This document shows positions 1 through 7,264 of a stretch of 64,000 nt of DNA, piece after piece. How positions within the stretch are numbered: position 1 is the stretch's first letter; each line of letters starts with the position of its first letter. The stretch is from positions 310,001-374,000 of the forward strand of contig CAYMRX010000002.1 in NCBI GenBank assembly GCA_964393035.1, in the 5' to 3' direction. The DNA is from Tabrizicola_A sp964393035 (lineage in GTDB: Bacteria; Pseudomonadota; Alphaproteobacteria; Rhodobacterales; Rhodobacteraceae). Made by a program: the position numbers and the translations under genes. Under the pieces are notes generated by a model that ran no database searches, was not told the DNA's origin, and saw only the letters and a program-made list of their open reading frames with translations.

Positions 1-983
1 CCGGTCAGGCTGATGCTGACCGCCGCCGCAGATGTGGAATAATTCGCGCTGTCATTGCCGCTGCCACCGGTCAGGGTATCGGCCCCGGCCCCGCCAATCA
101 GCACATCATCGCCCGCATTGCCGGACAGGCTGTTGGCCGCGGCGTCTCCGGTCAGGCTGTCATTGTTGGCAGACCCTGCAAGGTTTTCGATCTCGCTCAG
201 CACATCGCCCGCGGCATCGCCACCCGTGCCGACACCCGTCGTCAGGTTGACACTGACACCCGCGCCCGAACCCGCATAATCCGCCGTATCCGTGCCTGTG
301 CCGCCGATCAGCGTGTCCGCCCCGGCGCCGCCGATCAGGGAATCGTTCCCCGCAGCCCCCGACAAAAGGTTCGCGTTGGCATCCCCGGTCAGCGTGTCGT
401 TATAGGCCGAACCGCTGATGCCTTCGATGCTGGAGCCGACATCACCCGCCGCATGGCCGCCACTGGTTGTCCCGGTGGCCAGATTGACACTGACCGCCGC
501 GGTCGAGCCGGCGTAATCCACGACGTCAAAACCATCGCCGCCATAAAGCCCGTCCGACCCCGCCCCGCCCTCCAGCGTGTCATTGCCCGCGCCACCGTAA
601 AGATTATCGGCGCCCGCCGCGCCCGACAGGTCATTCGCCCCCGCATCGCCGGTCAAGGTGTCGGAATAGGCCGATCCGGTGATGTTTTCGATTTCAAAAA
701 GAATGTCGCCCGCGCCATGGCCACCGGTTCCGGCCGTGCCGTTGAGATTGACGTTCACCCCGGCGGTCGAGGCCGTGTAATCCGCCGTATCAAGCCCCAG
801 CCCACCATAAAGCGTGTCGCTGCCCAGCGCCCCGACAAGCGTGTCGTTGCCGTCGCCACCATAAAGCAGGTCATTGCCCGACCCCGCATTGAGCTGGTCG
901 TTGCCGCCATAGGCGTTCAGCGTGTCGGCGCCGCTTCCCCCGGTCAGGGTATCGTTGCCAGTGGTGCCATTATAGACGGGCAC
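1..983 (-). CDS. RTX (haemolysin-type) calcium-binding repeat protein, partial
   Basis: The minus frame is open from 983 to the window edge and encodes many nonapeptide repeats of the GGxGxDxL type (for example GGSGADTL, GGDGNDTL, GGAGNDTLEG). These are the calcium-binding beta-roll repeats of type I secreted RTX proteins. They alternate with a longer spacer module (DxADYxxSxxGVxVNL, then GDxxxxIExxxGS, then LTGDAxAN) that recurs about every 250 bases. There is no ATG: an in-frame TAG lies at 1050-1052 and the best start is GTG at 983, preceded by AGGA at a 7-base spacing. Repeats begin within about ten residues of this start, so no N-terminal effector domain is visible. The protein is probably secreted or surface-bound. 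The C-terminus, where the secretion signal and any catalytic part would lie, is outside the window. Confidence 0.8.
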   Translation of the reverse strand, partial: MPVYNGTTGNDTLTGGSGADTLNAYGGNDQLNAGSGNDLLYGGDGNDTLVGALGSDTLYGGLGLDTADYTASTAGVNVNLNGTAGTGGHGAGDILFEIENITGSAYSDTLTGDAGANDLSGAAGADNLYGGAGNDTLEGGAGSDGLYGGDGFDVVDYAGSTAAVSVNLATGTTSGGHAAGDVGSSIEGISGSAYNDTLTGDANANLLSGAAGNDSLIGGAGADTLIGGTGTDTADYAGSGAGVSVNLTTGVGTGGDAAGDVLSEIENLAGSANNDSLTGDAAANSLSGNAGDDVLIGGAGADTLTGGSGNDSANYSTSAAAVSISLT

Positions 984-1139
984 GTCGGTGTCCTGCTCTG
1001 CCTGTCCGCCGTGGTCTGATGCCCGGTCGAACCGTTTGTTTCCCGTGCCCTAAAGGACGCGGCTTGCCTCGCCCCCGAATACGGGCGGCAATTAAGGCAA
1101 ATTCATGGCAAATGCGGTGAAGCGGACAAAATTGTTGCC

Positions 1140-1167
1140 GATTTGTGGCGGAAACCTTTCACAAATC
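1140..1167. promoter_or_regulatory. inverted repeat in divergent promoter region
   Basis: GATTTGTG (1140-1147) and CACAAATC (1160-1167) form a perfect 8-base inverted repeat with a 12-base spacer, between the RTX gene (minus) and the small lipoprotein gene (plus). It could be an operator or a hairpin; no regulator can be named. Confidence 0.35.
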
Positions 1168-1192
1168 AGACCTTTGGCCTGAACGGCCCGCA

Positions 1193-1218
1193 TTAATTTT
1201 GCGTTAATCTTGCGTTAA
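1193..1218. promoter_or_regulatory. tandem CtrA-type boxes TTAA-N7-TTAA-N7-TTAA
   Basis: Three TTAA tetramers at 1193, 1204 and 1215 are spaced by exactly 7 bases, giving two overlapping matches to the CtrA consensus TTAA-N7-TTAA. The last one is followed by C, as in the preferred TTAAC. The spacers TTTTGCG and TCTTGCG are near identical. The site is 24 bases before the lipoprotein ATG and about 210 bases before the RTX start codon. CtrA control is inferred from the consensus only. Confidence 0.55.
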
Positions 1219-1241
1219 CCTTGGGCAGGCAAGCTGAGGAC

Positions 1242-1535
1242 ATGAAACAATTTCTTTTCCCCATCGCATTTGCGCTGACCGCCTGCGGGGCACAACCCGC
1301 CCCCGAATTCTTTGCTGCACAGCGCGCCGATGTCGCCCGCGACGGCCGGTCCTATACCGTGTTTTACACCGAAACCCGGGTCGAGGTGATCCGCCATGGC
1401 TATGCCGCGCGCGGCGATCATCAGGCGATCCGGGCCGCCATGATCGCCCTGATCCCCGAAGTGACGGGTTGCAAGCTGGTTGAAAGCACGCTGCGCGGCG
1501 ACAGCGGCGAGATGCGGGGCTCGATCCGGTGTTAA
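1242..1535 (+). CDS. small putative lipoprotein, function unknown
   Basis: The gene encodes 97 residues. The ATG at 1242 was chosen because it directly begins a signal peptide (MKQFLFPIAFALTACG) with a lipobox-like LTAC at residues 13-16, so export and lipidation at Cys16 are likely. GAGG lies just upstream. An upstream TTG at 1221 would add seven residues before the signal peptide and is less likely. The mature part is small with few further features; the middle reads like a short alpha/beta domain. The stop codon overlaps the stop of the convergent membrane-protein gene by a shared TTAA. The tandem CtrA-like boxes lie immediately upstream. I do not recognise the family. Confidence 0.6.
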   Translation: MKQFLFPIAFALTACGAQPAPEFFAAQRADVARDGRSYTVFYTETRVEVIRHGYAARGDHQAIRAAMIALIPEVTGCKLVESTLRGDSGEMRGSIRC

Positions 1536-1726
1536 CGACGCAGGAACAATTCCCACAGCGCCCAAACGGCGGCAGCCGCAAAGACCACACCCCAGCCGGG
1601 GCTTCCCATGGTGAAATCCATCACGGCCATCAGCACAGGCACGGCAACGGTCAATGCCCGCACCCAAGTCTTGCTGAAAAATACGTGATCGCGGTCAAGG
1701 AACCTTGATTTGGGCTTTTCGGACAT
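1532..1726 (-). CDS. small two-helix membrane protein, unknown
   Basis: The gene encodes 64 residues from ATG 1726, preceded by AAGGAG at an 8-base spacing. A longer reading frame upstream exists but lacks a comparable ribosome binding site. The sequence starts with a charged stretch (MSEKPKSRFLDRDHVFF) followed by two hydrophobic segments, roughly residues 20-37 and 42-60, and a short basic tail (LRR). This is a typical small inner-membrane protein. It is convergent with the lipoprotein gene, and the two stop codons overlap within the same TTAA. No function is suggested by its neighbours. Confidence 0.6.
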   Translation of the reverse strand: MSEKPKSRFLDRDHVFFSKTWVRALTVAVPVLMAVMDFTMGSPGWGVVFAAAAVWALWELFLRR

Positions 1727-1857
1727 GGCGCAAGCTCCTTTGCCAACAGCATAGGCTTCATGCCGCGCCAAAGCCAGCCCAGCCGCAGCCGCGATCACCG
1801 CAATACAGGATGATTTTCTCGCCAACTCATGCCAGACTGCCATCAGGAGGGCCGCCA

Positions 1858-2187
1858 ATGTCACAAAAATCGCTTGCCATCTCGCCCGGCTTTGCAGGGC
1901 AAACCGTCATCACCACCTTTGAGATGACCCCCGCAACGGCGCATGACCTGATGGAGAAATTGCATGCGGCCTATGACGAGGTGATCCGCCATCAACCGGG
2001 CTTCATCTCGGCCGCGCTGCACATGAACGACGCCATGACACGCATCTGCAACTATTCGCAGTGGCAGCGGCGCGAGGATTATCAGGCCATGCTGCGCACG
2101 ACGGAAATGCGCGAAAGGAACCGCGTCATCAACACGCTGTGCCGCGGGTTCGAGCCGGTCATGTATGAGGCGATGGAGGTGCTTTGA
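1858..2187 (+). CDS. ABM-superfamily (antibiotic biosynthesis monooxygenase-like) protein
   Basis: The gene encodes 109 residues; ATG 1858 has AGGAGGG six bases upstream. The fold pattern is that of the dimeric alpha/beta-barrel ABM family: a first strand (VITTFEMTP), a helix (AHDLMEKLHAAYDEVIRHQPGF), a second strand (ISAALHMN), then the YSQWQRREDYQAML segment that carries the family's typical W-x(n)-Y/F-x-A signature. Family members include quinone monooxygenases, haem-degrading enzymes and many of unknown substrate. The haem-binding Asn/His of IsdG/HmuD enzymes cannot be assigned with certainty, so no substrate is proposed. It ends three bases before the convergent end of uvrC. Confidence 0.65.
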   Translation: MSQKSLAISPGFAGQTVITTFEMTPATAHDLMEKLHAAYDEVIRHQPGFISAALHMNDAMTRICNYSQWQRREDYQAMLRTTEMRERNRVINTLCRGFEPVMYEAMEVL

Positions 2188-2190
2188 CCC

Positions 2191-4044
2191 TCAGCCCGGA
2201 TTAAAGAAGCCGTGGATGGTTTCCGCCATCGCCTGAGAAATGCCTTCCACGGCCATCAGGTCCGGCACCCCCGCGCGGCTGACCGCCTTGGCGCTGCCGA
2301 AATGCGCCAGCAGCGCGCGCTTGCGCCCCGCCCCCACACCGGGAATCTCGTCCAAAGGCGTTGCTGACACTGCCTTGGCGCGTTTGGCCCGATGCGCGCC
2401 GTTGGCCCAGCGGTGGGCCTCATCCCGCAGCCGTTGGATGAAATACAGCACCGGATCGTTGCGCGGCAGCGCCATGGGGGGCAAGCCGTCACGGTGGAAT
2501 TCCTCTTTGCCCGCATCGCGGTCGATGCCCTTGGCCACCCCGATCACCGCAACATCATCGACACCCAACTCGGCCAGCACGCCAACCACTGCGGAAATCT
2601 GCCCCGCGCCGCCGTCGATCAACAGAAGATCCGGCCACATCTCGGTCTTGCGCTCCGGGTCTTCTTTCAACAGCCGCTCAAAGCGCCGGGTCAAAACCTC
2701 GCGCATCATGCCGAAATCGTCAGAATTCGCCCCCGCCGCCGAGTGGATGTTGAACTTGCGATACTGGCTTTTCAGAAAGCCCTCTGCCCCGGCCACGATC
2801 ATGCCCCCCACGGCATCGCTGCCCTGAATATGGGCGTTGTCGTAAACCTCGATCCGCGCAGGCGGGTCGTCCAGATCAAAGGCCTCAGCCAAGCCGGCCA
2901 GAAGTTTGTTCTGGGTAGAACTTTCCGACATCCGCCGGGCAAGGCTTTCGCGGGCGTTTCGGGTGGCGTTTTCGACCAGTTCGGCCTTTTCCCCCCGCAG
3001 CGGCACCGCCAGTTCCACCTTGCGCCCCGCGCGCACCGACAGGGCCTCGGCCACCAGATCGGGATTTTCGACCGCATGTGACAAAAGCACCAGCCGGGGC
3101 GGCTCCTTGTCATCGTAGAACTGGGTCAGAAAGGCCTCCAATATTTCCGGCTCCTCCGCCCCCGCCCCGGTTTTCGGATAGAAATCCCGATTGCCCCAAG
3201 ATTGGTTGGCGCGGATGAAAAACACCTGCACGCAAGCCTGGCCATGCTCCAGATGCACGGCCACGACATCGGCCTCGGCCACGCCTTGCGGGTTGATGCC
3301 TTGGGATTGCTGAATCTGCGTCAGCGCCTTGATCCGGTCGCGCAAGGCGGCGGCACGTTCAAACTCCAGCGCCTCGGACGCCAGCGCCATCTCGCGCGCC
3401 AGATTGGCCTGAACCGTGGTGGACTTGCCATCGAGAAACCGCTCGGCATCCTCGACCAAGGCGGCATAGGCGGCCTCGTCCACCCGCCCCACACAAGGCG
3501 CGGCGCAGCGTTTGATCTGATGTTGCAGACATGGCCGGGTCCGGTTGGCGAACATGCTGTCGGAGCAATTGCGCAACAGGAACACTTTTTGCAACTGGTT
3601 CAGTGTCCGATTGACCGCGCCCGCGCTGGCAAAGGGGCCGAAATACTTGCCCTTCTCTTTCTTCGCCCCCCGGTGCTTTTTAAGTTGCGGAAAGGCGTGT
3701 TCGCGGCTGATCAGGATATTCGGAAACGACTTGTCATCGCGCAACAGCACGTTGTAGCGCGGCTTCAGCTGCTTGATGAGGTTTTGCTCCAGCAAGAGCG
3801 CCTCAAGTTCCGTCCGCGTGGTCAGGAACATCATCGAGGTCGTCTCGTGAATCATCCGCGCAATCCGTGCCGAATGGCCAGAAGGTCGGGCATAGTTCGA
3901 CACCCGCGCCTTCAGGTTCCGCGCCTTGCCGACATATAGCACCTCCGAAGCCGCATTCAGCATGCGGTAAACCCCCGGACTGGCGTCCAGCGTGCGCAGG
4001 TAATCCTGAATCAGATCGTGGCCGGTGAGGGGTGTTTCGGTCAT
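2191..4044 (-). CDS. uvrC: excinuclease ABC subunit UvrC
   Basis: The gene encodes 617 residues, the usual length for UvrC, which makes both incisions in nucleotide excision repair after UvrA/UvrB damage recognition. The N-terminus carries the GIY-YIG nuclease fold (SPGVYRML ... EVLYVGKARNLKARVSNY, residues about 22-55). A UVR UvrB-binding domain lies near residues 205-245 (ASEALEFERAAALRDRI). The central RNase-H-like C-terminal nuclease domain includes VYDNAHIQGSDAVGGMIV and DLLLIDGGAGQI. Two helix-hairpin-helix motifs close the protein (EIPGVGAGRKRALLAHFGS and the following MAVEGIS). The gene appears to be transcribed alone from the AT-rich region upstream of 4044. No SOS (GTTC-N7-GTTC) box was found there by eye. 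Confidence 0.97.
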   Translation of the reverse strand: MTETPLTGHDLIQDYLRTLDASPGVYRMLNAASEVLYVGKARNLKARVSNYARPSGHSARIARMIHETTSMMFLTTRTELEALLLEQNLIKQLKPRYNVLLRDDKSFPNILISREHAFPQLKKHRGAKKEKGKYFGPFASAGAVNRTLNQLQKVFLLRNCSDSMFANRTRPCLQHQIKRCAAPCVGRVDEAAYAALVEDAERFLDGKSTTVQANLAREMALASEALEFERAAALRDRIKALTQIQQSQGINPQGVAEADVVAVHLEHGQACVQVFFIRANQSWGNRDFYPKTGAGAEEPEILEAFLTQFYDDKEPPRLVLLSHAVENPDLVAEALSVRAGRKVELAVPLRGEKAELVENATRNARESLARRMSESSTQNKLLAGLAEAFDLDDPPARIEVYDNAHIQGSDAVGGMIVAGAEGFLKSQYRKFNIHSAAGANSDDFGMMREVLTRRFERLLKEDPERKTEMWPDLLLIDGGAGQISAVVGVLAELGVDDVAVIGVAKGIDRDAGKEEFHRDGLPPMALPRNDPVLYFIQRLRDEAHRWANGAHRAKRAKAVSATPLDEIPGVGAGRKRALLAHFGSAKAVSRAGVPDLMAVEGISQAMAETIHGFFNPG

Positions 4045-4355
4045 GCAGAAAGAGGCCTTTGGGATACATCGATTCTCGCGGCTGGCTGCAATGATAACCG
4101 CGGTTCGGCAAGAGGGAAGAAGTCCACCGCTTTTGTGGATAACTTTGCGGAGAACTTTTCCGGAGCGCCAAATTTCCCTTGTTTTCAGCAGGCCTCCCTT
4201 AATTGCCTATTTTTTGGGCACTTCAATAAGGCACTGATATTACTAAGAATATTTTTCACCATCTGGCAAATCTCTGATAAGTCAGGAGATTTCATAAACC
4301 TTATGTGACATTTCAGGGCAAAGTGGACAACTCGCCGCAGGGCATGCGCCAAGGC
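4045..4355. other. 311-base intergenic region, locally AT-rich, upstream of uvrC
   Basis: No convincing gene lies here. The part nearest uvrC (4045-4180) should hold its promoter. About 4195-4315 is clearly richer in A and T than the surrounding DNA. A perfect DnaA-box sequence is at 4134-4142 and a GANTC methylation site (GATTC) lies near 4070. I found no second good DnaA box, no terminator for the SDR gene ending at 4356 and no tRNA-like fold. Confidence 0.5.
4134..4142 (-). promoter_or_regulatory. DnaA-box consensus (TTATCCACA on minus strand)
   Basis: TGTGGATAA on the plus strand is the exact complement of the DnaA box TTATCCACA. It stands alone, inside the uvrC promoter region. A single 9-base match may be chance or a DnaA-regulated promoter. 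Confidence 0.35.
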
Positions 4356-5132
4356 TCACTCAACCCCAAGTACATCCGGGGTTTGCCAGCCCAGATGCTG
4401 GCCGCCATCGACAGCGATCATCTGGCCCGTCACCGCCGGGGAATCGAGGAAAAAACCCAAGGCCGCGGTGATGTCGGCAGGGTTTGCGCCGCGCCGCAGC
4501 ACGGTTGCAGCGCGCTGACGCGCGAAATGCCCATCGCTCTGGCGCGTCCCTTGCAGGGTGGGGCCGGGACCAATGGCATTGACGCGGATCTGCGGGGCAA
4601 GCCCCTGTGCGGCGGTGCGGGTCAGCGCCCAAAGGCCCATCTTGGCCAAGGTGTAAGACATGAATTCCGGCGTCAGCTTATGCACCCGCTGGTCAATCAT
4701 GTTGACGACAAGCCCGCTGGCAAGCGGCTCCCCCGCCTCGTCCACCCCAGCCTCGGGGGCTTGGGCGGCGAAGGCTTGGGTCAGAACAAAGGGCGCGCGC
4801 AGGTTCGATTCCATGGCGCGGTCCCAGCTTTTGCGGGTGGCGGATCGGATCGTGTCATATTCAAAGATCGAGGCATTGTTGACCAGCACGCTCAACGGCC
4901 CGCCAAGGCCCTGCACGGCCATCGGGACCAGCTTTTCGACTTGGCCTTCAATCAGCAGATCTGCCCGCAATGCGCAGGCCCGCCGACCCATCGCCGCAAT
5001 TTCCTTGACCACGGCCTCGGCCTCACTGCGCGAGGCGGCATAGTGGATCGCCACATCATAGCCACGCCGCGCCAGATAAAGCGCCATCTCGCGGCCAAGC
5101 CGCTTGCCCGCCCCCGTCACCAAAGCCCGCAT
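4356..5132 (-). CDS. short-chain dehydrogenase/reductase, pteridine reductase (PTR1/FolM)-like
   Basis: The gene encodes 258 residues. ATG 5132 follows the stop of the upstream small gene by two bases, implying translational coupling; an in-frame GTG six codons upstream lies inside that gene. The N-terminus has the Rossmann motif TGAGKRLG (residues 6-13). NNAS at 85-88 and Tyr160-x3-Lys164 are the SDR active site. The usual SDR serine is replaced by Asp147, exactly 13 residues before the Tyr, which is the Asp-Tyr-Lys arrangement of pteridine reductases, together with the basic TGxxKRLG motif. A dihydromonapterin/dihydrofolate-type reductase is therefore likely, using NADPH in the cytosol. The substrate is inferred, and a generic SDR remains possible. 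It is the last gene of the SppA-like operon. Confidence 0.8.
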   Translation of the reverse strand: MRALVTGAGKRLGREMALYLARRGYDVAIHYAASRSEAEAVVKEIAAMGRRACALRADLLIEGQVEKLVPMAVQGLGGPLSVLVNNASIFEYDTIRSATRKSWDRAMESNLRAPFVLTQAFAAQAPEAGVDEAGEPLASGLVVNMIDQRVHKLTPEFMSYTLAKMGLWALTRTAAQGLAPQIRVNAIGPGPTLQGTRQSDGHFARQRAATVLRRGANPADITAALGFFLDSPAVTGQMIAVDGGQHLGWQTPDVLGVE

Positions 5133-5134
5133 CT

Positions 5135-5323
5135 TCAGGATTTCCCACACTCACAGCCCGTCCGGCCGATCATATAGCGCCCGCAGCGCGGACAGGTAGG
5201 GGCTTTCGTCACGGCGCGGCGCAGCCGGGCCAAACCGCCGGGGCGGCCCGGAAACACCAGTTTGCCAATCATGCCGATCAGCAGCATGACAAGCAGGAAC
5301 AGGAAGATGACCTTGACAAGCAT
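5135..5323 (-). CDS. small membrane-anchored zinc-ribbon protein
   Basis: The gene encodes 62 residues. One N-terminal transmembrane helix (VIFLFLLVMLLIGMIGKLVF, about 5-24) is followed by a basic linker and a C-terminal cysteine cluster CPRCGRYMIG-x3-CEC with CxxC and CxC pairs that could bind zinc. The ATG at 5323 immediately follows the TAG of the protease gene, and its own stop is two bases from the SDR start, so the three genes form one tight operon. No function is known to me. Its placement next to a membrane-bound protease homologue suggests a membrane-associated role, which is inference only. Confidence 0.7.
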   Translation of the reverse strand: MLVKVIFLFLLVMLLIGMIGKLVFPGRPGGLARLRRAVTKAPTCPRCGRYMIGRTGCECGKS

Positions 5324-6112
5324 CTAAAGACCATAGCGCGCCATCAGCGCCCTGTCTTCCACCGATTGCATCAGATCCCCGGCCACGGACAGGCCGAAAC
5401 GCGCCAGCAACCCGCGCCTTTGCCCCAAGGGCACCAGCCGCACCTTGTCCCCGAAGACCGCCTTCATCTTTGGCACCAGATGGGCGACACCATCGGCAAG
5501 CCCAAGATCCACCGCGCCCTGCCCCACCCAGACATCGGCATTGAAAAGATCCGCCGCAGCCAGCCGGTCACCCCGCCGCGCCTTGACCTGCGCGATGAAG
5601 GCTTGATGGATCGGAGCTTGCAGCGCACGCAACCGGTCAATGTCTTCGGGCTTTTGTGGCAGGAACGGGTCGGCAAGGCTTTTCGACTTGCCCGCCGCCA
5701 CCACCCGCCGCTCGATGCCCTGCCGGGCCATCAATTCGGGAAAGCCGAAGCTGGCAAAAATCACCCCGATGGAGCCAAGGATGGAGCTGTCATCAACCCA
5801 GATCTCATCGCCTGCGCAAGCCAGCCAATAGCCCCCCGAGGCCGCGACATCCTCGACAAAGGCATAGACCTTCACGCCCTTCTCCGCCGCCAAGCGCCGG
5901 ATACGGGCCGCAATCAGGCTGGATTGCACCGGCGATCCCCCCGGCGAATTGATGACCAGTGCCACGGCGGCGGGTTTCAGGCGGAAGGCTTTCTCGATCA
6001 CCGGGGCAAGGCCTGCGTCCGACAGCGCATTGCGCCCCGTGCCAATGCCACCCTGAAGGCGGATGACGGGCACGAGGGGCGGCTTTTTCAGAAAGGGGAT
6101 GAAGCGTTTCAT
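5324..6112 (-). CDS. S49-family serine protease, SppA/SohB-like
   Basis: The gene encodes 262 residues, the short form of the signal-peptide-peptidase family. The ClpP/crotonase-like core shows INSPGGSP (residues 55-61) for the oxyanion region, the nucleophile Ser92 in DVAASGGYWLAC, and Lys144 in AAGKSKSLADPF. The 52-residue spacing between Ser92 and Lys144 equals that of the Ser/Lys dyad in Bacillus SppA. Such enzymes degrade signal peptides or membrane-associated peptides. No clear N-terminal transmembrane helix is visible (MKRFIPFLKKPPLVPVIRL is short and basic), so membrane association may be peripheral. It is the first gene of the operon with the zinc-ribbon protein and the SDR. The promoter would lie between 6113 and 6210, next to a palindromic repeat element. 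Confidence 0.9.
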   Translation of the reverse strand: MKRFIPFLKKPPLVPVIRLQGGIGTGRNALSDAGLAPVIEKAFRLKPAAVALVINSPGGSPVQSSLIAARIRRLAAEKGVKVYAFVEDVAASGGYWLACAGDEIWVDDSSILGSIGVIFASFGFPELMARQGIERRVVAAGKSKSLADPFLPQKPEDIDRLRALQAPIHQAFIAQVKARRGDRLAAADLFNADVWVGQGAVDLGLADGVAHLVPKMKAVFGDKVRLVPLGQRRGLLARFGLSVAGDLMQSVEDRALMARYGL

Positions 6113-6210
6113 CCCGAAAAGGTAAGGTGCGCGACAGGGTTTCGCAACCGCCCCTCCTCGTTCGCCTTCGGCACTCGTCGGATGGCGCCCGGTGCGCTGT
6201 GGTCAGCCGC

Positions 6211-6300
6211 TTGGGGGCCAGCCCCCAAACCCCCGGAGTATTTGGCAAGGCGCAAGCCCAAAGCGTTCGGCTCAAAGGATTTGCGCCTTTCCAAATACTC
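6211..6300. repeat. palindromic intergenic repeat element, copy 1
   Basis: The element has two parts. A GC-rich perfect hairpin (TTGGGGGC-CA-GCCCCCAA, 6211-6228) is followed by ACCCCCGG and then a long imperfect inverted repeat: the arm starting GAGTATTTGG at 6236 pairs with the arm ending CCAAATACTC at 6300, with AAGGCGCAA/TTGCGCCTT continuing the stem. A near copy is at 21934-22022 in the same orientation. Similar GGAGTATTT intergenic motifs are common in Rhodobacteraceae genomes as I recall them. Confidence 0.8.
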
Positions 6301-6349
6301 ACCTTTGCCCCGCTTGCCACGGGCGCTTTGGCAGGCCACTTTGGCGCCC

Positions 6350-7234
6350 ATGATCGACAAGCTGGAAATGTTCATCGCGCTGGCCAACGAACGGCATTTC
6401 GGCCGCGCGGCCGAAACGGTGGGGGTCACCCAACCCTCGCTTTCTTCTGCCATTCGCCAGTTGGAAGACCAGCTTGGCGTGCAGTTGGTGTTTCGCGGCA
6501 GCCGGTTTCAGGGCCTGACCCCCGAAGGCCAGCGCGTGCTGGATTGGGCGCGGCGGATCGTCGGCGATATGCGCGCCTTGAAAGACGAGATGCGGTCCGT
6601 GCATGCGGGCCTGTCGGGCAATCTCAGGATCGGGGTCATTCCGACGGCGCTGCCAATGGTGGCCGATCTGACCGCCCCGTTCACCGCCCGCCATCCGAAC
6701 ATGCGCGTCACCATCCTGTCGCGCACCAGCGCCGAGATTCTGGATGGCATCGAAAGTCTCGAACTTGATGCGGGCATCACCTATCTCGACAATGAACCTT
6801 TGGGGCGCGTCGCCCAGACCCCGTTGTACACCGAGTTTTATCGCTATCTTTGCGCGCCCGGCTCGCCCTTTTCGGGCCGCGCGCAGATCAGTTGGCATGA
6901 GGTGGCCTCGGTTCCCCTTTGCCTTTTGACCGCCGACATGCAGAACCGCCGGATCGTCAACCAGCATCTGGCTGAGGCCGGGGCAAAGGTGCAGGCGATG
7001 GTGGAAAGCAATTCCACGATTGCGCTGGTGTCGCATGTGCGCTCGGGTCTCTGGGCCTCTGTGGTGCCGATGAAACTGGCCGAGATGTTCACCGGGCAGG
7101 GCCTGATTGCCATTCCGATCGTCGAGCCGGAGGCCGAGCATCTGGTCGGCCTGATTGCTGCACGGCGCGATCCGCAGACCCCGGTCTTGCAGGCCTTGAT
7201 CGAAGAGGCCGCGCGGTTGGGGCGCAAGCGATAG
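6350..7234 (+). CDS. fdsR: LysR-family regulator of the formate dehydrogenase operon
   Basis: The gene encodes 294 residues. The ATG at 6350 starts directly at the winged helix-turn-helix (MIDKLEMFIALANERHFGRAAE ... QPSLSSAIRQLEDQLG, residues 1-60). The open frame extends far upstream, but that part is only the antisense of the protease gene. The C-terminal periplasmic-binding-protein-like effector domain covers about residues 90-290. The gene sits immediately upstream of, and co-oriented with, fdsGBA-fdhD-fdsD, the same place as fdsR of Cupriavidus, so control of the operon in response to formate is inferred. Two inverted repeats suited to LysR binding lie at its 3' end and in front of fdsG. 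A palindromic repeat element ends 49 bases upstream of its start. Confidence 0.85.
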   Translation: MIDKLEMFIALANERHFGRAAETVGVTQPSLSSAIRQLEDQLGVQLVFRGSRFQGLTPEGQRVLDWARRIVGDMRALKDEMRSVHAGLSGNLRIGVIPTALPMVADLTAPFTARHPNMRVTILSRTSAEILDGIESLELDAGITYLDNEPLGRVAQTPLYTEFYRYLCAPGSPFSGRAQISWHEVASVPLCLLTADMQNRRIVNQHLAEAGAKVQAMVESNSTIALVSHVRSGLWASVVPMKLAEMFTGQGLIAIPIVEPEAEHLVGLIAARRDPQTPVLQALIEEAARLGRKR

Positions 7235-7247
7235 GCAACACCTATCG
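7229..7247. promoter_or_regulatory. LysR-type T-N11-A inverted repeat overlapping the fdsR stop codon
   Basis: CGATAGG (7229-7235), a 5-base spacer and CCTATCG (7241-7247) form a perfect inverted repeat containing the T-N11-A core typical of LysR binding sites. The left arm includes the TAG stop of the regulator gene. It lies 74 bases before fdsG. Confidence 0.5.
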
Positions 7248-7264
7248 TTTGACGAGACATCCAT

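Noticed and set aside
1..983. Possible CRISPR array or tandem DNA repeat
   Set aside because: The periodicity (27 bases and about 250 bases) follows the RTX protein repeats; there are no identical direct repeats with unique spacers.
4045..4355. Chromosomal replication origin
   Set aside because: Only one clear DnaA box and no dnaA, parAB or hemE neighbours; kept only as a low-level observation.
5366..6349. N-terminal extension of the LysR frame by over 300 codons
   Set aside because: The upstream part is the complement of the SppA-like gene and the repeat element; the family starts at the HTH at 6350.
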